From the NCBI GenBank assembly GCA_963921825.1, contig OY997591.1, positions 15,371,515 through 15,435,514 on the forward strand: a stretch of DNA of 64,000 nucleotides, read 5' to 3'. This DNA comes from Erodium maritimum. Lineage: Eukaryota > Streptophyta > Magnoliopsida > Geraniales > Geraniaceae. Under the pieces are notes generated by a model. That model did no database searches and was not told the DNA's origin. It worked only from the letters and a program-made list of their open reading frames with translations. Made by a program: the position numbers and the translations under genes. Positions 10,501 through 21,927 of the stretch are shown here, one piece after another. Each line of letters opens with the position of its first letter. Within the stretch, counting starts at the first letter, position 1.

Positions 10501-11662
10501 ATCAAGGTTCTAAATATCGGTCGCGGTGAAATATCGGTGAGGTCACCGGTAAAGATATTTCAATATATCGGGGAGATCTCGGAGAGATCTCAGTAAATCG
10601 CGTTTTGTATTTATATATATATATATATATCTTATTCTTATAATATATAAAAATACATTTTATAAATATAATACTTAATAAAATCTCAACTTTCAGTTCA
10701 TATGCAGGGCTACTTATCTAGTCCAAATCCAATTGAAGTGTTAACTCCTAAACTCCTAACTTTACAATGTTAAATGAATAATATTGACTTAATGCAAACC
10801 TAAATATTTGTGTTGGAGCCCCAACAGTTGGGCAGATTTATGTGGCTTGTGTGGTACTTTTCATTTTTAATTATAAAGTTATTTTAAAATACAGATTAAA
10901 TTAATTTTAAAATAATTATATATTTTATTTACTCTCTTACTCATGTGGGTCTTGTACTCTTCTCACTTCTCAATGCATTTTTTACTTCTCAATGCCCTTT
11001 TCCACTTCCCAAAGCTTGTCATCTGATTTTCTTTTCTTATTCTCTCTCCACATCATCTAATCTTATTTTCAATCTTCATCTCTTCTTCTTCGCTAAGCTC
11101 CTGAACTCCGTTACCATTTCTCGCCGGTCGCCGGCTGAAGACGCACGCCGGACTGCTCACAGCCGCCACATGCAACCACGTCCGAGCTCCCGTTGGTCCA
11201 GCTACACCGGAAAGCTCGTCGAACATGGATCCGTCGCGCCCATAGAGTAAAGCTGCAAAACCTTGTGCTGCTCGGCGTGAAGGATGCTATCGCGAGTTGG
11301 CCCTTTTTCGACGAGTTGACCGAGTCAACTCGGGTTGACTGAGTTGACCGATTTTTTCAACGGATACACCTTCTCGATCTCGCCGACCCACTTTCTACCG
11401 TGATCTCGCCGTGATCTCGCGAGATTTAGAACCTTGATCGGAATACCAATACCTGATATTCACTGAGCAGAGAACGGTATGTCACAAGAAGATCCCCACC
11501 CGGCTGACCACCACTTTTTGAATTGACGAAAACTATCACTGGACATTTTGGCACTTCGGGACCTGTCACGACCTCAGATCCAGGCACAAGTACATAACTG
11601 GGGATGTGAAATTGCTTCAAGAATATGGACTCATCATTTGAATCTGAATGTGAATCTGCCAT
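7581..11662 (-). pseudogene. DGK: Diacylglycerol kinase (plant cluster III, DGK7-like) with central exons missing
   Basis: Minus-strand exons, in order: about 11453-11662 (start MADSHSDSN; IPSYVLVPGSEV; CPVIVFVNSKSGGQPGGDLL), 10271-10393 ([21 protein letters not shown]), 10065-10193 ([13 protein letters not shown] ... [12 protein letters not shown]), 9426-~9476 (GCTQGWFAASLFHPSS), 8674-8751, 8275-8362 ([16 protein letters not shown]), 8072-8188 ([18 protein letters not shown]), ~7581-7840 (DCTYMRIDGEPWKQPLP to DEVDISHLS). Donors, acceptors and phases agree for these. The kinase phosphorylates diacylglycerol to phosphatidic acid; GGDG is the nucleotide-binding motif. The roughly 130 residues that normally lie between FGW and GCTQGWF are not encoded in the 590-bp gap, and the short exon before FHKGGAD is damaged by a stop. 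A hAT element sits in intron 1. I therefore call it a broken gene, although the remaining exons are well conserved, so the loss is recent. Confidence 0.8.
10503..11436. mobile_element. Non-autonomous hAT element in DGK intron 1
   Basis: The 934-bp insert starts CAAGGTTCTAAAT and ends with its complement ATTTAGAACCTTG. Perfect 8-bp direct repeats ATCGGAAT flank it (10495-10502 and 11437-11444). An 8-bp TSD and CARGG termini define hAT. Subterminal GATCTCG/CGAGATC-type repeats occur at both ends. An (AT)n run is at 10613-10630. The internal 101-aa frame (10945-11250) has no hAT dimerisation or transposase features, so the element is non-autonomous. Confidence 0.88.
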
Positions 11663-11674
11663 TACTGCTGACAA

Positions 11675-12425
11675 GTGACAACGGAAAAACTAGGAAGTCA
11701 CAAATGATGAACAGCCTCATGGAATAATAATTAATCAATTACAGGAAAGTAGGAAATCGAATTCATAATTGAGAGTATGCAAAAATGAACCAATCATTAT
11801 AGGCAAGCATAAAACATCAACTATGTGGTGTGAGAGAGAACATCTAACAGAAGAGCAATAAATTATGTCAATATAAATGTTAAGTAATCAAGGAGGTCCC
11901 TTGCATGACGAGTGAAGTTGAAATGTTCAGATTACTACACGTATGCATAAGCATACAAAACTGCATTAAATCTAACAACTAAAAGTTATAGTCTTTTGAG
12001 TGTTTGAATAATCAGATAAAGCAAAATACCATTGACCATCATCCAAAATATCAGAATAAGTCACTCACGACCGTTTTGTATCAGCATCTCAGTTCATCGT
12101 TGCATCAACTTTTTCCATTACAAGTTACAACTATCACGAACAGAGTTCTCATAAGCTTGTTTATAGCATAAATAAGCTTGGTAGGCAGAAAAGATCCGAT
12201 CTAAAAATCAACACAAAACTACAACAAATCATTTGCAAAAAGCACCTATTTTCAAGAGAAAGAGAAGCGAATGAGGAATTAACCTATAAATATGCAGGGT
12301 TCGGAGATGAAATCTGGGGGATCCAAGAGTGATTCTTCTCACGGAAATAGAGAAATGGAGGTCCCAAAATATTCAGATACCATTGCGTAAGAGAAGATAC
12401 GAAAACTAGAGGATGAGCTGTTCCA
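11675..12425 (-). other. Upstream region of the DGK gene, probable 5'UTR exon
   Basis: About 12290-12420 on the minus strand looks like a transcribed leader (pyrimidine-rich, followed by a GTTAAT donor-like site at ~12285), with 11675-12285 as a leader intron. No protein-coding sequence seen; the assignment rests on position and composition only. Confidence 0.3.
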
Positions 12426-12479
12426 AAGGGTTAGTTGACTTGTCGGCTAACACTTTAGTATATCTATATTTGTACATTG

Positions 12480-13239
12480 TATTAGTATGTAAAGTGAAGC
12501 GTTGGAGGTTAATGCCAGATGTTGGTGCATGTAAAGTGTGTCAGACCAGATGATCAAATCGTAGGCTAACTGTGTAAAATTAAGGTGTACAATTCTTAAA
12601 ATAAACTGTGTTTTACAGTGGTACAAACCGGATGATCAAACTGTATTGTGAGTGGATGCTGACTAGGTGATTAATTGATATTTTGTTGATTTAATTAAAT
12701 GGTTTATTAAAACAGTAAACGTTTTATAAAACTGAAATAAATTTTGGTGAAAATAATTAATAAAAAAATTAATTAATTGTATTGTATTGTATGTTTAATT
12801 TCATTGCTCGGGAGCCCGATTCGACCCGAAAAATACTAAAATTTCGTCGAAAACGGACACTGACGAGTTTTACATTTTAGATAAAAATATTGGGTCCATT
12901 TTAAATGTTTCCTAATATTTGTTAGTGTAAAATTATCTATTTATACTTTAATTTTGGACTTACCCTATTTAGTTAAATCTTATTTTACATATTTTTTAAT
13001 ATAAAAAAAATCGGGTTGGCCATGTGTCGCAACACGGATGGATGACGCACGAATCGGATCGAACGACCCGCGAACCAAATATACGGTTCGCGGGTCGCAC
13101 ATCGCCCCGCGAACCGTATTTATTCGGTTCGCGATTCGCAAAAATGGTGCCCCACAATGGGTCAAACCGCGACCCGCGAACCGTATTGATACGGTTCGAT
13201 GCGCCACCTACCATCCGGTTCGCTGTACTGTACTTGCTC
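12480..13239. mobile_element. Harbinger-type non-autonomous remnant (copy A)
   Basis: It shares with the element at 59.26-60.95 kb, in opposite orientation, the block CGGGAGCCCG(A/T)TTCGACCCG at ~12808 and the same order of AT-rich DNA and subterminal palindromes. The right end reads ...CTTGCTC followed by TTA (13240-13242), as in the other copy (TTTGCTC then TTA). Subterminal DNA at 13045-13200 is a set of inverted copies of ACGGTTCGCGGGTCGC. The left terminus is not clear. Overlapping frames of 72-101 aa here are palindrome artefacts. Confidence 0.55.
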
Positions 13240-13550
13240 TTAGTAGGGATGACAAAACGTCCTGATTTCGACAGAAACCTTACTACCTCCCTGTTTCGTG
13301 TTGGATGGTTTGGGGCAGCGATTTTTTAAGCAGGGCCAGTTACAGGACGGTCAATAGGAATTTTGACCAAGAGTGGGATAAGGACGGGGTAAGCAATTCT
13401 CGTCTTACGCCTCGTACTATTAGTTATAATACATAAATAGGTGGTATCAAATACAATCTGCCCCTTAAAAGCTAAGAACCATTGTGAGTCGTCGGACTCA
13501 CGAGATCTAAATGTTTAGATCTTGTCAGCGCGTGTTAGAAATTTTGTAAA

Positions 13551-13700
13551 GGGTAAATTATAAATATCTACCTCAAACTTGTAACGTTTAACTGATACCT
13601 ACCCTGCAGTTTTTTTTAACTGATACGTACACAGATGTTTCGTTATATAACAAATAGCTCAAGCCGTTAGCGTTTCGTTAGTTAAAATCGCACATGATTC
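13551..13700. repeat. Possible Mutator-type terminal repeat left of the GRF gene
   Basis: Begins GGGTAAATTATAAATATC and resembles the terminus GGGTAAATTATGTTGAC of the MITE at 44774. No matching inverted end was found to the right, so the element that owned it is unresolved. It lies on the 3' side of the MULE transposase relic. Confidence 0.35.
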
Positions 13701-13797
13701 CCATGTGTACGATTAATTTTCAGAAAATGGCGATACTGCCCTTATAGCCTTTCTTCAACCTTCAGATGAAACAAGATTTAGAACAAACAAAGGGGAA

Positions 13798-14196
13798 ATG
13801 TCGGGTTCAGGTGGGAGAGGACGTTGCGTGAGGTCAGAGGTCGAAGACGATGTCATGCATTGTTTTTGTGGTCTCCCAGCTCCGATTAGGACTTCGAAGA
13901 CGAATGAAAACCCTGGTAGGAGATTTATAAGTTGCGCGCGTTACCAGGTAAGTTCAAATCTCATAAGCCCTAATTTTTATTTCTAGGGTTTCGGAATTAG
14001 AGTTGTAGGTTCATTCATATGGAACATGTGACTTGAAACTTGGTTAGAATGTAATGTTGAAACATGTTTTGGTTGTGAATTTTAGAGCTCCCAAAAATAC
14101 AACTTTTTCAAGTGGATTGATGATCTAAATTGTGATGGCTGGAAAAGCATATTTTCAAGTCAGTTATATAACAAAATCAACATTGTAATTGTTTGA
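13798..14196 (+). CDS. Small GRF-type zinc-finger protein (At4g04775-like), possibly defective
   Basis: Two exons, 13798-13947 and 14086-14196, joined by a clean GTAAGT...TTTTAG intron with codon phase kept; 86 residues. Exon 1 encodes MHCFCGLPAPIRTSKTNENP then GRRFISCARY (residues 20-49), the diagnostic CxCG..A..TSKT..NPGRRF..C block of GRF zinc fingers. Exon 2 gives KYNFFKWIDD. In the family the residue before xFFxW is normally the fourth zinc-binding Cys; here it is Tyr (codon TAC). GRF domains bind nucleic acid in several proteins; the role of the many small plant copies is not established. Such genes often lie near transposases, as here with a MULE relic 400 bp downstream on the other strand. 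Whether this copy is expressed is unknown. Confidence 0.6.
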
Positions 14197-14609
14197 ACAC
14201 ATAATTTGGGGTAAGGGAGTTGATTGCAAATATACTTGATTGGCTTGGTTTATGAGGTTTAATTCTTGTTGTGCTAGATCTACAAGTGGTGGACCTTAAG
14301 CTAGTTGAGGGGTACGGGCATGCATTCTTCGCAAAGCTTCTTGCCTCTTAGTTTCAATTTCCTCTTGATTGTAAGTCGTCCTTCTTTTCTGCATCCTATT
14401 CATTATTGCGCTTCTGTACCTCAGTGAACTTTTCAAGATTTTTGAAATGTTGATTCTTGTCCTATCAAATAAATAGATATTAGTACTAGTAACTGATAAG
14501 TGTGATAAAAAACAGCTATCACTAAACAAAATCAGATAATAATAGGTTTGAACCTTGGTCTGCTTAGTTCTAGTCTGCCTTGTCTTTCTTTATGTTGATG
14601 TCTCACCAT

Positions 14610-15725
14610 GATCCTTAGCGGAACATGATCTCCTGTTGTGACCCTTCCCTTTGCATTTAAAGCATGTCATTTTACTGCTTTTCTTTTTGGCTCTGTAAAG
14701 TTTTCAGCCTCTCACCCGCACTTTCCTTTCTGTTTTTCTTAGGTCTACCCAGAGGTTTATGCACTATAGGCGGATGTATTTTTGGGTACCTTAAATTCCT
14801 AGGCCAATCCTCTTTACTAGGCACTGGTTTAATGTAAGCAGAGTAAATATCTTTGTAATTGATGACATGATGGTGTTTGTGCAGGTCATCCCTAAGGAAA
14901 GTGATACATGGCATTGATGCAAGGAAAACCATTCAACTGGAATTCTAAACAGGTTGGCTTTTCAAGTCCACTTCAAATGACCTTCCGTGTAGTGTGACCT
15001 CAAGTACACTATCCCCACTACCTAGTAGTTTATAGTCCCTAGCTTCATCCTTAAGTGTCTCAAAGCCTTTAGCTATGGCTTTATATATTACCCCCATCAT
15101 ACCCATCATGTGAAGTGTGCCTCTTATAAAAAAGATCCATTAACTGTCTCCAAATCTCTTTTAGAAGCTCAAGTATATGCATATCCTAACATCTCTGATC
15201 CAGTTGTTGAATGACTTAAACAAGCTATTTACCTGTACACTTGTGCATGCTCTGGTAGTGTAAAATAGGTTGCACCATCCTCTTGGGTCTTTGTCCTTCA
15301 GCCACTCGTAGGCACCTTGGTCCAGCTTTTGTAGTTTCTCGATCCTCTATTCATGTTTTTTTGTTGACGTTGCCTTGGAACATGACCACACAGCTGACTT
15401 CAGGTCCTCACCTCTAAATGTCGTCATAAAGTTATCCACCAAATGTCAAACACAGAGTATGTGTTCGACACCTCTTCTGTGCCCCATACATGATGTAGAT
15501 CCTCTTGAAGTGTGGTTTAGAAACTGGATCACCTTGTGTATAGAGGTGCTCAATTTCCACCTTAGATGTGTTGTTTGCATTGGTTTGACGTACCTAGTAC
15601 AAGGAGATGTATGTGTTAACAGATTTAGGATATAAGACATTAAGGATTGGTTAAATATAGCCATGAAATACAATTATCCTTACCATATGACAGTATTTGT
15701 ATAGATCCTCATACTGCTTCGCCTT

Positions 15726-15762
<37 letters not shown>

Positions 15763-16475
15763 CTCCCCCAAGTATTTCCTTCGCTCTCCAAATGGTCCTA
15801 TACTGCTTCGCCTTGTATATGAAGGCTCACTTTTAGTTGGTTGAGGACCTTTGCCTGCATTTCTCACATCATTGAGGAACCTGCAAACAACATAATAGGG
15901 TCACAATTAGTAGAAATTATGTAGATAGTGAAAATAGGCTCAAAATGTATGATATGAACATAAAATAAAAATATACTTGATTGCAAGGAAGTCGATTGTG
16001 CACTGCTTGATGCATTGTGTTCCTCCACAGTTGTGCCTATGCAACCAAGTCTTCATCTCCAACACTGTGGTGTCCTTGTCCATACTTGAATAGCAATAGA
16101 AAAAGCAGCCATGTTGTTTGCAAGCAATTCCCACCTTCGTCGGTTCATTCCTGGAGAAATTGCAATCAAATCCATGCTCCACAGCATAGGCTTTCAAGAC
16201 CATCCTATACACTTTTGCATTTGCGAAAGTGGAGTAAATCCCTAATTCAACAACCCTGATTATTAATTCTTCGTTCCATATTGGTTGTCATCCCATATAC
16301 CTTATATGGGATGGTTCTTCCTCTTCTTCATCTGGATCCACAAAATCTTCAAGAATTTCAAATCCATGTCCTCCCTCTTCTGTTTCTGCTCTACCTTCTG
16401 TTTCTGCTCCATCTTCTCCTCCACGTTCTCCTATATTGTCAGCTCCATCTTCTCCTCCATCATGTGGTTGCGGTA
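14610..16475 (-). pseudogene. MULE (MuDR-type) transposase pseudogene
   Basis: Minus-strand remnants appear in family order. At 16.45-16.27 kb is an acidic N-terminus ending DPDEEEEEPSHIRYMG. At 16.21-15.95 is the DNA-binding block VLKAYAVEHGFDCNFSRNEP with KTWLHRHNCGG. At 15.5-15.2 is FMTTFRGEDLKSAVWSCSKA then AYEWLKDKDPRGWCNLFYTT and VNSLFKSFNNWIRD, typical of the region after the catalytic core. At 15.1-14.7 is the SWIM-like MPCITFLRDD and YSAYIKPVPSKEDWPRNLR with HKPLGRPKKNRKE. At 14.67-14.61 is a CCHC knuckle CFKCKGKGHNRRSC. Stops, frameshifts and loss of most of the DDE core make it inactive. A 34-C tract interrupts it at 15728. Confidence 0.82.
15728..15761. repeat. 34-base poly(C) tract between short direct repeats
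   Basis: An uninterrupted run of C. The 15-base motif TACTGCTTCGCCTTG occurs just before it (from 15713) and again from 15803, so the tract lies in a ~90-bp segment bounded by a duplication inside the MULE relic. Confidence 0.9.
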
Positions 16476-16899
16476 AGGCATTAATGAAAGTGTTTTTATG
16501 CGTTCTTTGACATTTATTGATACTTCTAAGTGGGTATTGGATACTAAAAGTGGTTTTAACATCTACAATATGTAGTATGGACTAAAAAAAACAATAGAAG
16601 TTGAAGAAAGGAGAGGTCAACATACAAATTGGAAATAAAGCAAGTGATGTTGCTCTAGCTGTAGGGCCTATAACTCTTGAAAGGCCTATAGGAAAGACTT
16701 GATTGTTAAAGGATTGTTATTATTTTTCGAACATAATCTATGTTTCATATTTGGTTGAACGTGGATTTCGTTTAGATATTTGAGCTAATTTTTGTGTTAT
16801 ATTTCATGGTGATGAATTATACGTCGATGTTTATAAATAATATGGTCTTTATGTCTTGTCTGAATTGATTACTTGTCATGTTGTGACTATTTCAGGCCA

Positions 16900-17605
16900 A
16901 AAGAGAAAGACGAATAATCAAGAAAATCAAAGTTACCTCTTAGCGTTGTAGGCTTGGTCGTATTGGTGATAAAAGAGTAAACAAGCTGCACAAGGAAATG
17001 TGTCTTGGGTAGTATGATTATGAATCATACGATACTTTTGAATCTTGTCACGTTAGAAACAATCATACATAGTGATGTATGATGGTTAATGAAAGTGCAA
17101 GCTGAAGCTGGATATTTTTAATTTATCACCTTCATTAATGATATGTAGATATTTGATTTCGTATCTCATGAGGCATAAGTCAGAATCTTTGAAATGCTCA
17201 AAAGATTTATGAATGGAGTAGAGAAACAAACGGTAAGAACATCAAAGCATTTAGATTTGACCATGGGGGAGAGTATCTCACAAATGATTTTATTGATTAT
17301 TTAAGACAAGATGGGATCTTATCATAGTGGACTTCTCTTGGGATGCCACAACACAATGATGTTTCTGAAAGGAGAAAACATACTGTATTAAATATGGCGT
17401 GAACGATGATAGGATTCACATATCTTCCAATCTTTCTATGGGGATATGATTTAGAAGCTGCGACATATTTGTTAAATAAAGTTCTCATAGGCAGTTGTTG
17501 AAACACCATAAGAGATATGGAAATGACGTAAAGCCAATCTTAAACATTTGAGGATTTGTGGTGGTCCAACTTTTGTTAAGCGACTACATTTAGACAAGCT
17601 TGAGG
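16900..17605 (+). pseudogene. Ty1/copia pol fragment (GAG-pre-integrase and integrase)
   Basis: In shifting plus-strand frames: RIGDKRVNKLHKEM and YDYESYDTFESCHV (GAG-pre-integrase, about 16940-17060), then KAFRFDHGGEYLTNDFIDYL, MPQHNDVSERRKHTVLNMA and FLWGYDLEAATYLLNKV (integrase core, about 17245-17490), then GGPTFVKRLHLDKLEA. The order and spacing match copia polyproteins. Stops and frameshifts are frequent; no LTR, protease or reverse transcriptase remains. Similarity ends abruptly at ~17605 in unrelated GC-richer DNA. Confidence 0.8.
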
Positions 17606-18234
17606 CTCCCGTGGCCTCTATCCCCGACCACCGACAACCGTTCCAGCCTTCCTCACTGATACGAACTTGAGGTCGTCGATATCGATGATGGGGGAATTAC
17701 AGTCATCGGAAGGCCCGAAGCCCTCAACTCTAGCAAACCCAACTCCCTCAGAGACCTCTTGCTCTTGTGAGCATCCGATATCGTCTCAACCATCGTCAGA
17801 CTCACCTACTGCACCGCTTGCCTACTTCTTTCTACGCTAGTAGACGCCTTCGCTGACGTTGTGGCTGGGTTGGATGAAGCTCCCTACTGCAACTCCAAGA
17901 CTAATGACAAAGAGGTCGACGTCTAGACAGCTCTGTTGTTGTGGACCAACGCCCGCCACTCATATCCAGACGGACCACGTCCTCTTGACATAATAGCTCT
18001 TACAGTCGAAGAGCTGGATGCCATGAAACCCATACTTGTGAAGGAGAAAAAATGATAGGCGAAATCCCTTTTAATTATGAAGGAGAATGAGATAACATAT
18101 AACATAAGGAAATCAAGATGTAGTTGTATATCATGTATATTTGAAATATTGAAGACGAGTCTTAGAGACTTTTAGGTTTTCTCTCTCAAAACCTGGTCCC
18201 CCATTCTTCTTCCTCACCACCGCCGCCGACCACT
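17606..18234. other. Unclassified repeat-like stretch
   Basis: GC-richer DNA without an ORF of note; a plus-strand frame ends VEELDAMKPILVKEKK at ~18054. It may be the 5' part of the LINE relic that follows or a separate captured fragment. Confidence 0.3.
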
Positions 18235-20320
18235 ATGGCCAACCCCTACGTCCTTCTCCTTTTTCTCTCTCCGATCAGAAACCTCTATGGACTCCTAGGA
18301 ACCACTTGGAGTCAATGAACTCCCCACAAACACCTCGTCCCTCATCCCACCGTCTGGTTCGGCACCCCGTCCCTGTATATCCCACCGGGCGGTACTATAG
18401 TGCCCCTAGGACCCCAGAATCCGAAGGAACCCCAATCATCAGCCTAGCCTGCTCTCCGCAACCACATGCAAAGGCGGGGACCTCTATTTCGAGGCATACT
18501 GGTACTACTGCACCACTATCAGACGAATCGGTCCTCTGGATTCCTCAATCACTAATGATCTGATTTGGATCCTTGGCCAGATCCGCGATGATCCCTCGTC
18601 TACGAATACCCAATTGGGAGGATTAAGAAGACGTCCTGAAAGTCCCTATTGAGGCAGTACCGACAGCAACGGATGACCGATACAGCTTATCTTTGGTGGG
18701 TAGGATTACGGGAAACGTCGGCCACAACATCATCGTCCTCTATGGGGTTATGATCCGTAATTGGAAGATCTAGGGATTGACGGTGGAATGCCTTAGTAAG
18801 GAGGAGGTGGCCTTTCATTTCCCGACGAGGGCAACGATGGAACCCATCCACCATTAGGGCCCTTAGGGTTTTGGTGGCTACCCAATTTTCCTAGTACCCC
18901 TCCAACCGTGCATGCAACCAAGCTCGATCCCATTCACATTAATGAGGATTGGGGTGTGAGCCACAAATATCCCCGGCGACGCTCGGGATGCCCAAATACA
19001 AGCCATACTGGTAGGGAAACTAGGAACGGAGGTACTTTCTGCCCCTATCCCAAAACCTCGTTTGTTGGATGACTTCTTGTGGCTGCGTGTCAGCATTGAC
19101 GTGTTTAGCCCACTCCGGCAACGGATCCAGCTTCGTTTTCCGGGACAATCTGTCTCTTTCTTGTTGTGGTTATAGTACGAACACCTTCCAGGATTTTGTA
19201 CTTTATGTGTCCGGTTAAACCACCGTATAGAAGCATGCATTGCCCATCTGTTGGGAGTGGGCCATGAGGATGTTTGGTACGATGACTCCATCCGGGTTCA
19301 AATGTGACTGAATGTGGATTGACTTATCAAGACGGAGGGAGGGGTACCCCACCTCGTCGGGAGGCCTCGGTGGATGGCCTCCTTACCTCTCTATCCCTTG
19401 ACCCGATTCGGGACTTTATGGGGGGGCAGTGGAATGGGATCCCCCCGAGTCTCTATGTCACCCCCCCCCCCCCCCCCAAGATTCTCAACTCTAGGGGAAA
19501 GAAAGGAGGCTCGATCAGAGCCCGACAATTTGGCTAAGGACGTCATTGAGTGGGCACGTCCGAAAAGATAAGAGGATCATCTGGCACCATTAACTAAATC
19601 CTAGGGAATCATAAAGCCCGATGATTTGGCTAACATGCTTGAGGATGAGGACCTTCTATTGTCTGACTTCTCCATAGGGGGGATAACAACCAGGACGAGG
19701 AAGAGAAGGAGCCTCAGGTTCGGATAAGGGGGTAGGTCCTATACGAAAAAAAATGTTGAAGTAGAGGGGAAAAGGGAAGACGGTACAATGCTACACCCGG
19801 ACAACCAAAGTGAAGAAGGCACTGGAGTTTTTAGGTGTATTCCCATAATCTCGTCAACTATTGGACGATGAGGACAGCGAGGATAGTAGTGATCAATATG
19901 TGGGGTTCTTCAGCAGCCTCGCCAAGGGGAATGAGAGGCCTTGGAGAGGGGGGGACGGCTCGGAAAAGGCCTACCCCAAAAGACCCGAGGCAGCCAGTGA
20001 TGGGAAATCTCGGGATATCATACAGGACATCGCACTATTCTTTTCTTGTTCTCTATTTTAGTTGGTTTTATTTTGGTCTGGATATTTACTGGTTTTTGAT
20101 TAGTTTGGTTTTATATTCCGTTTTTAGAAATTTTGAAATGTTGGTAAGAAGATGGCCTCATGTACTGTCTACGATAAAAAATAGACTAATTTTATGGGTC
20201 CAAGAAAACCTAATCTGTTTAGATACATCCGTGAAACCCGAGGCTTTTAGTCCCACTTTATATTTTTTGATTGAAAATTTCGTACTTCCTCAATTACTCA
20301 TTCCAAAATAAAAAAGAGAT
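18235..20320 (+). pseudogene. LINE ORF1 relic of the CCHC zinc-knuckle type
   Basis: Starting near ATGGCCAACCC at 18235, plus-strand frames encode DDRYSLSLVGRITGNVGHNI, then VAFHFPTRATMEPIHH and GFGGYPIFLVPLQPC, matching the DUF4283-like region of plant LINE ORF1. YEHLPGFCTLCVRLNHRIEA at ~19170 is the CCHC_4-type knuckle, which normally reads YE.LP.FC..CG..GH...C. Several stops and frameshifts break it. No ORF2 follows: within 300 bases of the acidic C-terminus the sequence becomes AT-rich 3'UTR-like DNA. A 17-C run is at 19461. Confidence 0.7.
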
Positions 20321-21927
20321 ACAGTTGGGTGAGGACAAATCTAATAGAAACCCCTCTTATCCTAAAAACGGTGTGAACCAATCCTAGTCATACACTCTTA
20401 AGATCCAATGTTCACCATTGTTACATCATCATCCCAATCCCACCCAAAATTCACGTCACTTTCATAATTTCTAACACAAGCAATGACATAATTGTAATAG
20501 CATGGTACCATGTGGACAAGTGTCCATTTTTTTCACCAATTCACTAATTTAATCATTCCCGCTTGGTTTCAACTCCAATTAGCTTCAAACTTGCACCAAT
20601 ATTTTTCTTTTTTCAATGGATTTAAATCAAGATCAGTCATGAATATATTTTGAAGCACGAAAATAAAAATTTTATATCACGATGATAAAAATAATGTTGA
20701 GTGTTGATAAATCTTCATTAATAGATGTTTTATATCGGGGTATCAAACTAGTGCTAAATGTTGATTAAAAACATGTACTAAGGTGATAAAAAACAATTAA
20801 TGAGGTGATAAAAAATGTGTTCAAATTTGATAATAAGTGTGATAAATTAGAGTTTAGTGTTGATAAAAAAACATGTGATGGGGTGATAAAACACATGTAA
20901 TTTAGTGATAAACATAGTGTTTAGTGTTGATAAAACTAGTGTTTAATGTTCATAAAAAAACATGTGATGATGTGATAAAAATCATGTTCGATTTTGGAAA
21001 ATGAGGTGATAAAACTAGTGTTTAGTGTCACGCCCCAAATCCGGTTTTGACCGGACTCGAGACGTGAACTAAAATTTAAAATAAAAACATTCTTTAAAAT
21101 GAAACACCAACTCAATTAAATCTTTAACCGCGTAAATAACATAAATGGGTCTTACGCCCGAGTTCATAACAAATAAGTTTGAATTCGAAAATAGGAGTAC
21201 GTCTCCAAATACGATAACTAATACCCAGACTTTCGCTAAAGCTCCCAAGCCTCGAGACGTCCTCTAGTCTAGATCACGATCATAACCTGTAGGAAAAGTA
21301 GTAAAGGGGATGAGCATTTCGCTCACCTCCACGGATATCCCTCCGATTATGGCATACTAGTAAAGCACGAGAAATCATTACTTAAACGGGACTAAAAACA
21401 ACACGAGGCCTAACCAACCATTAAGACCATTCCACCTTCGATCCTGATACCAACCTATTACGGGGACAAGCCTCCTCGTTCATACCTTCCCCATCCTTTC
21501 CACCTAGGAACACCGAGTAACAAGTAACACAATTAAGCACCAAGCAAACACACTCATCACAACAGTTAATCGACATAACAGGTATCCAAAACAACACCGA
21601 ACCAAAACAAGAAAACCATAACTCAAACCTGAAACTCATCCGTCCCGCAGACAATCCTCCACGACTATAGCATCACTAATCTTCCCACACAGGAAAACAC
21701 GTAATACGGATATAACCCAACAGATCATACTTGCAAACACACTCAATAATACAAAGAAACAACACACAAATGCATCCAGCATCACACTGGATCACATACC
21801 TACTGCACGGTCTGGGAGAATAGCACATTTTACCGACCCCTAGTCGGAAGGAAAACGTGCCTCGAACATACAACAAGTCAGACATTACCATGACAACACT
21901 CGACAAGAGGTAACACCAGTCATGACC

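Noticed and set aside
10945-11250. 101-aa ORF
   Set aside because: It is inside the hAT element and shows no transposase motif; low-complexity start.
12980-13329. Four overlapping ORFs of 72-101 aa on both strands
   Set aside because: They arise from CG-rich palindromic repeats near the Harbinger end; near-mirror translations on the two strands show the artefact.
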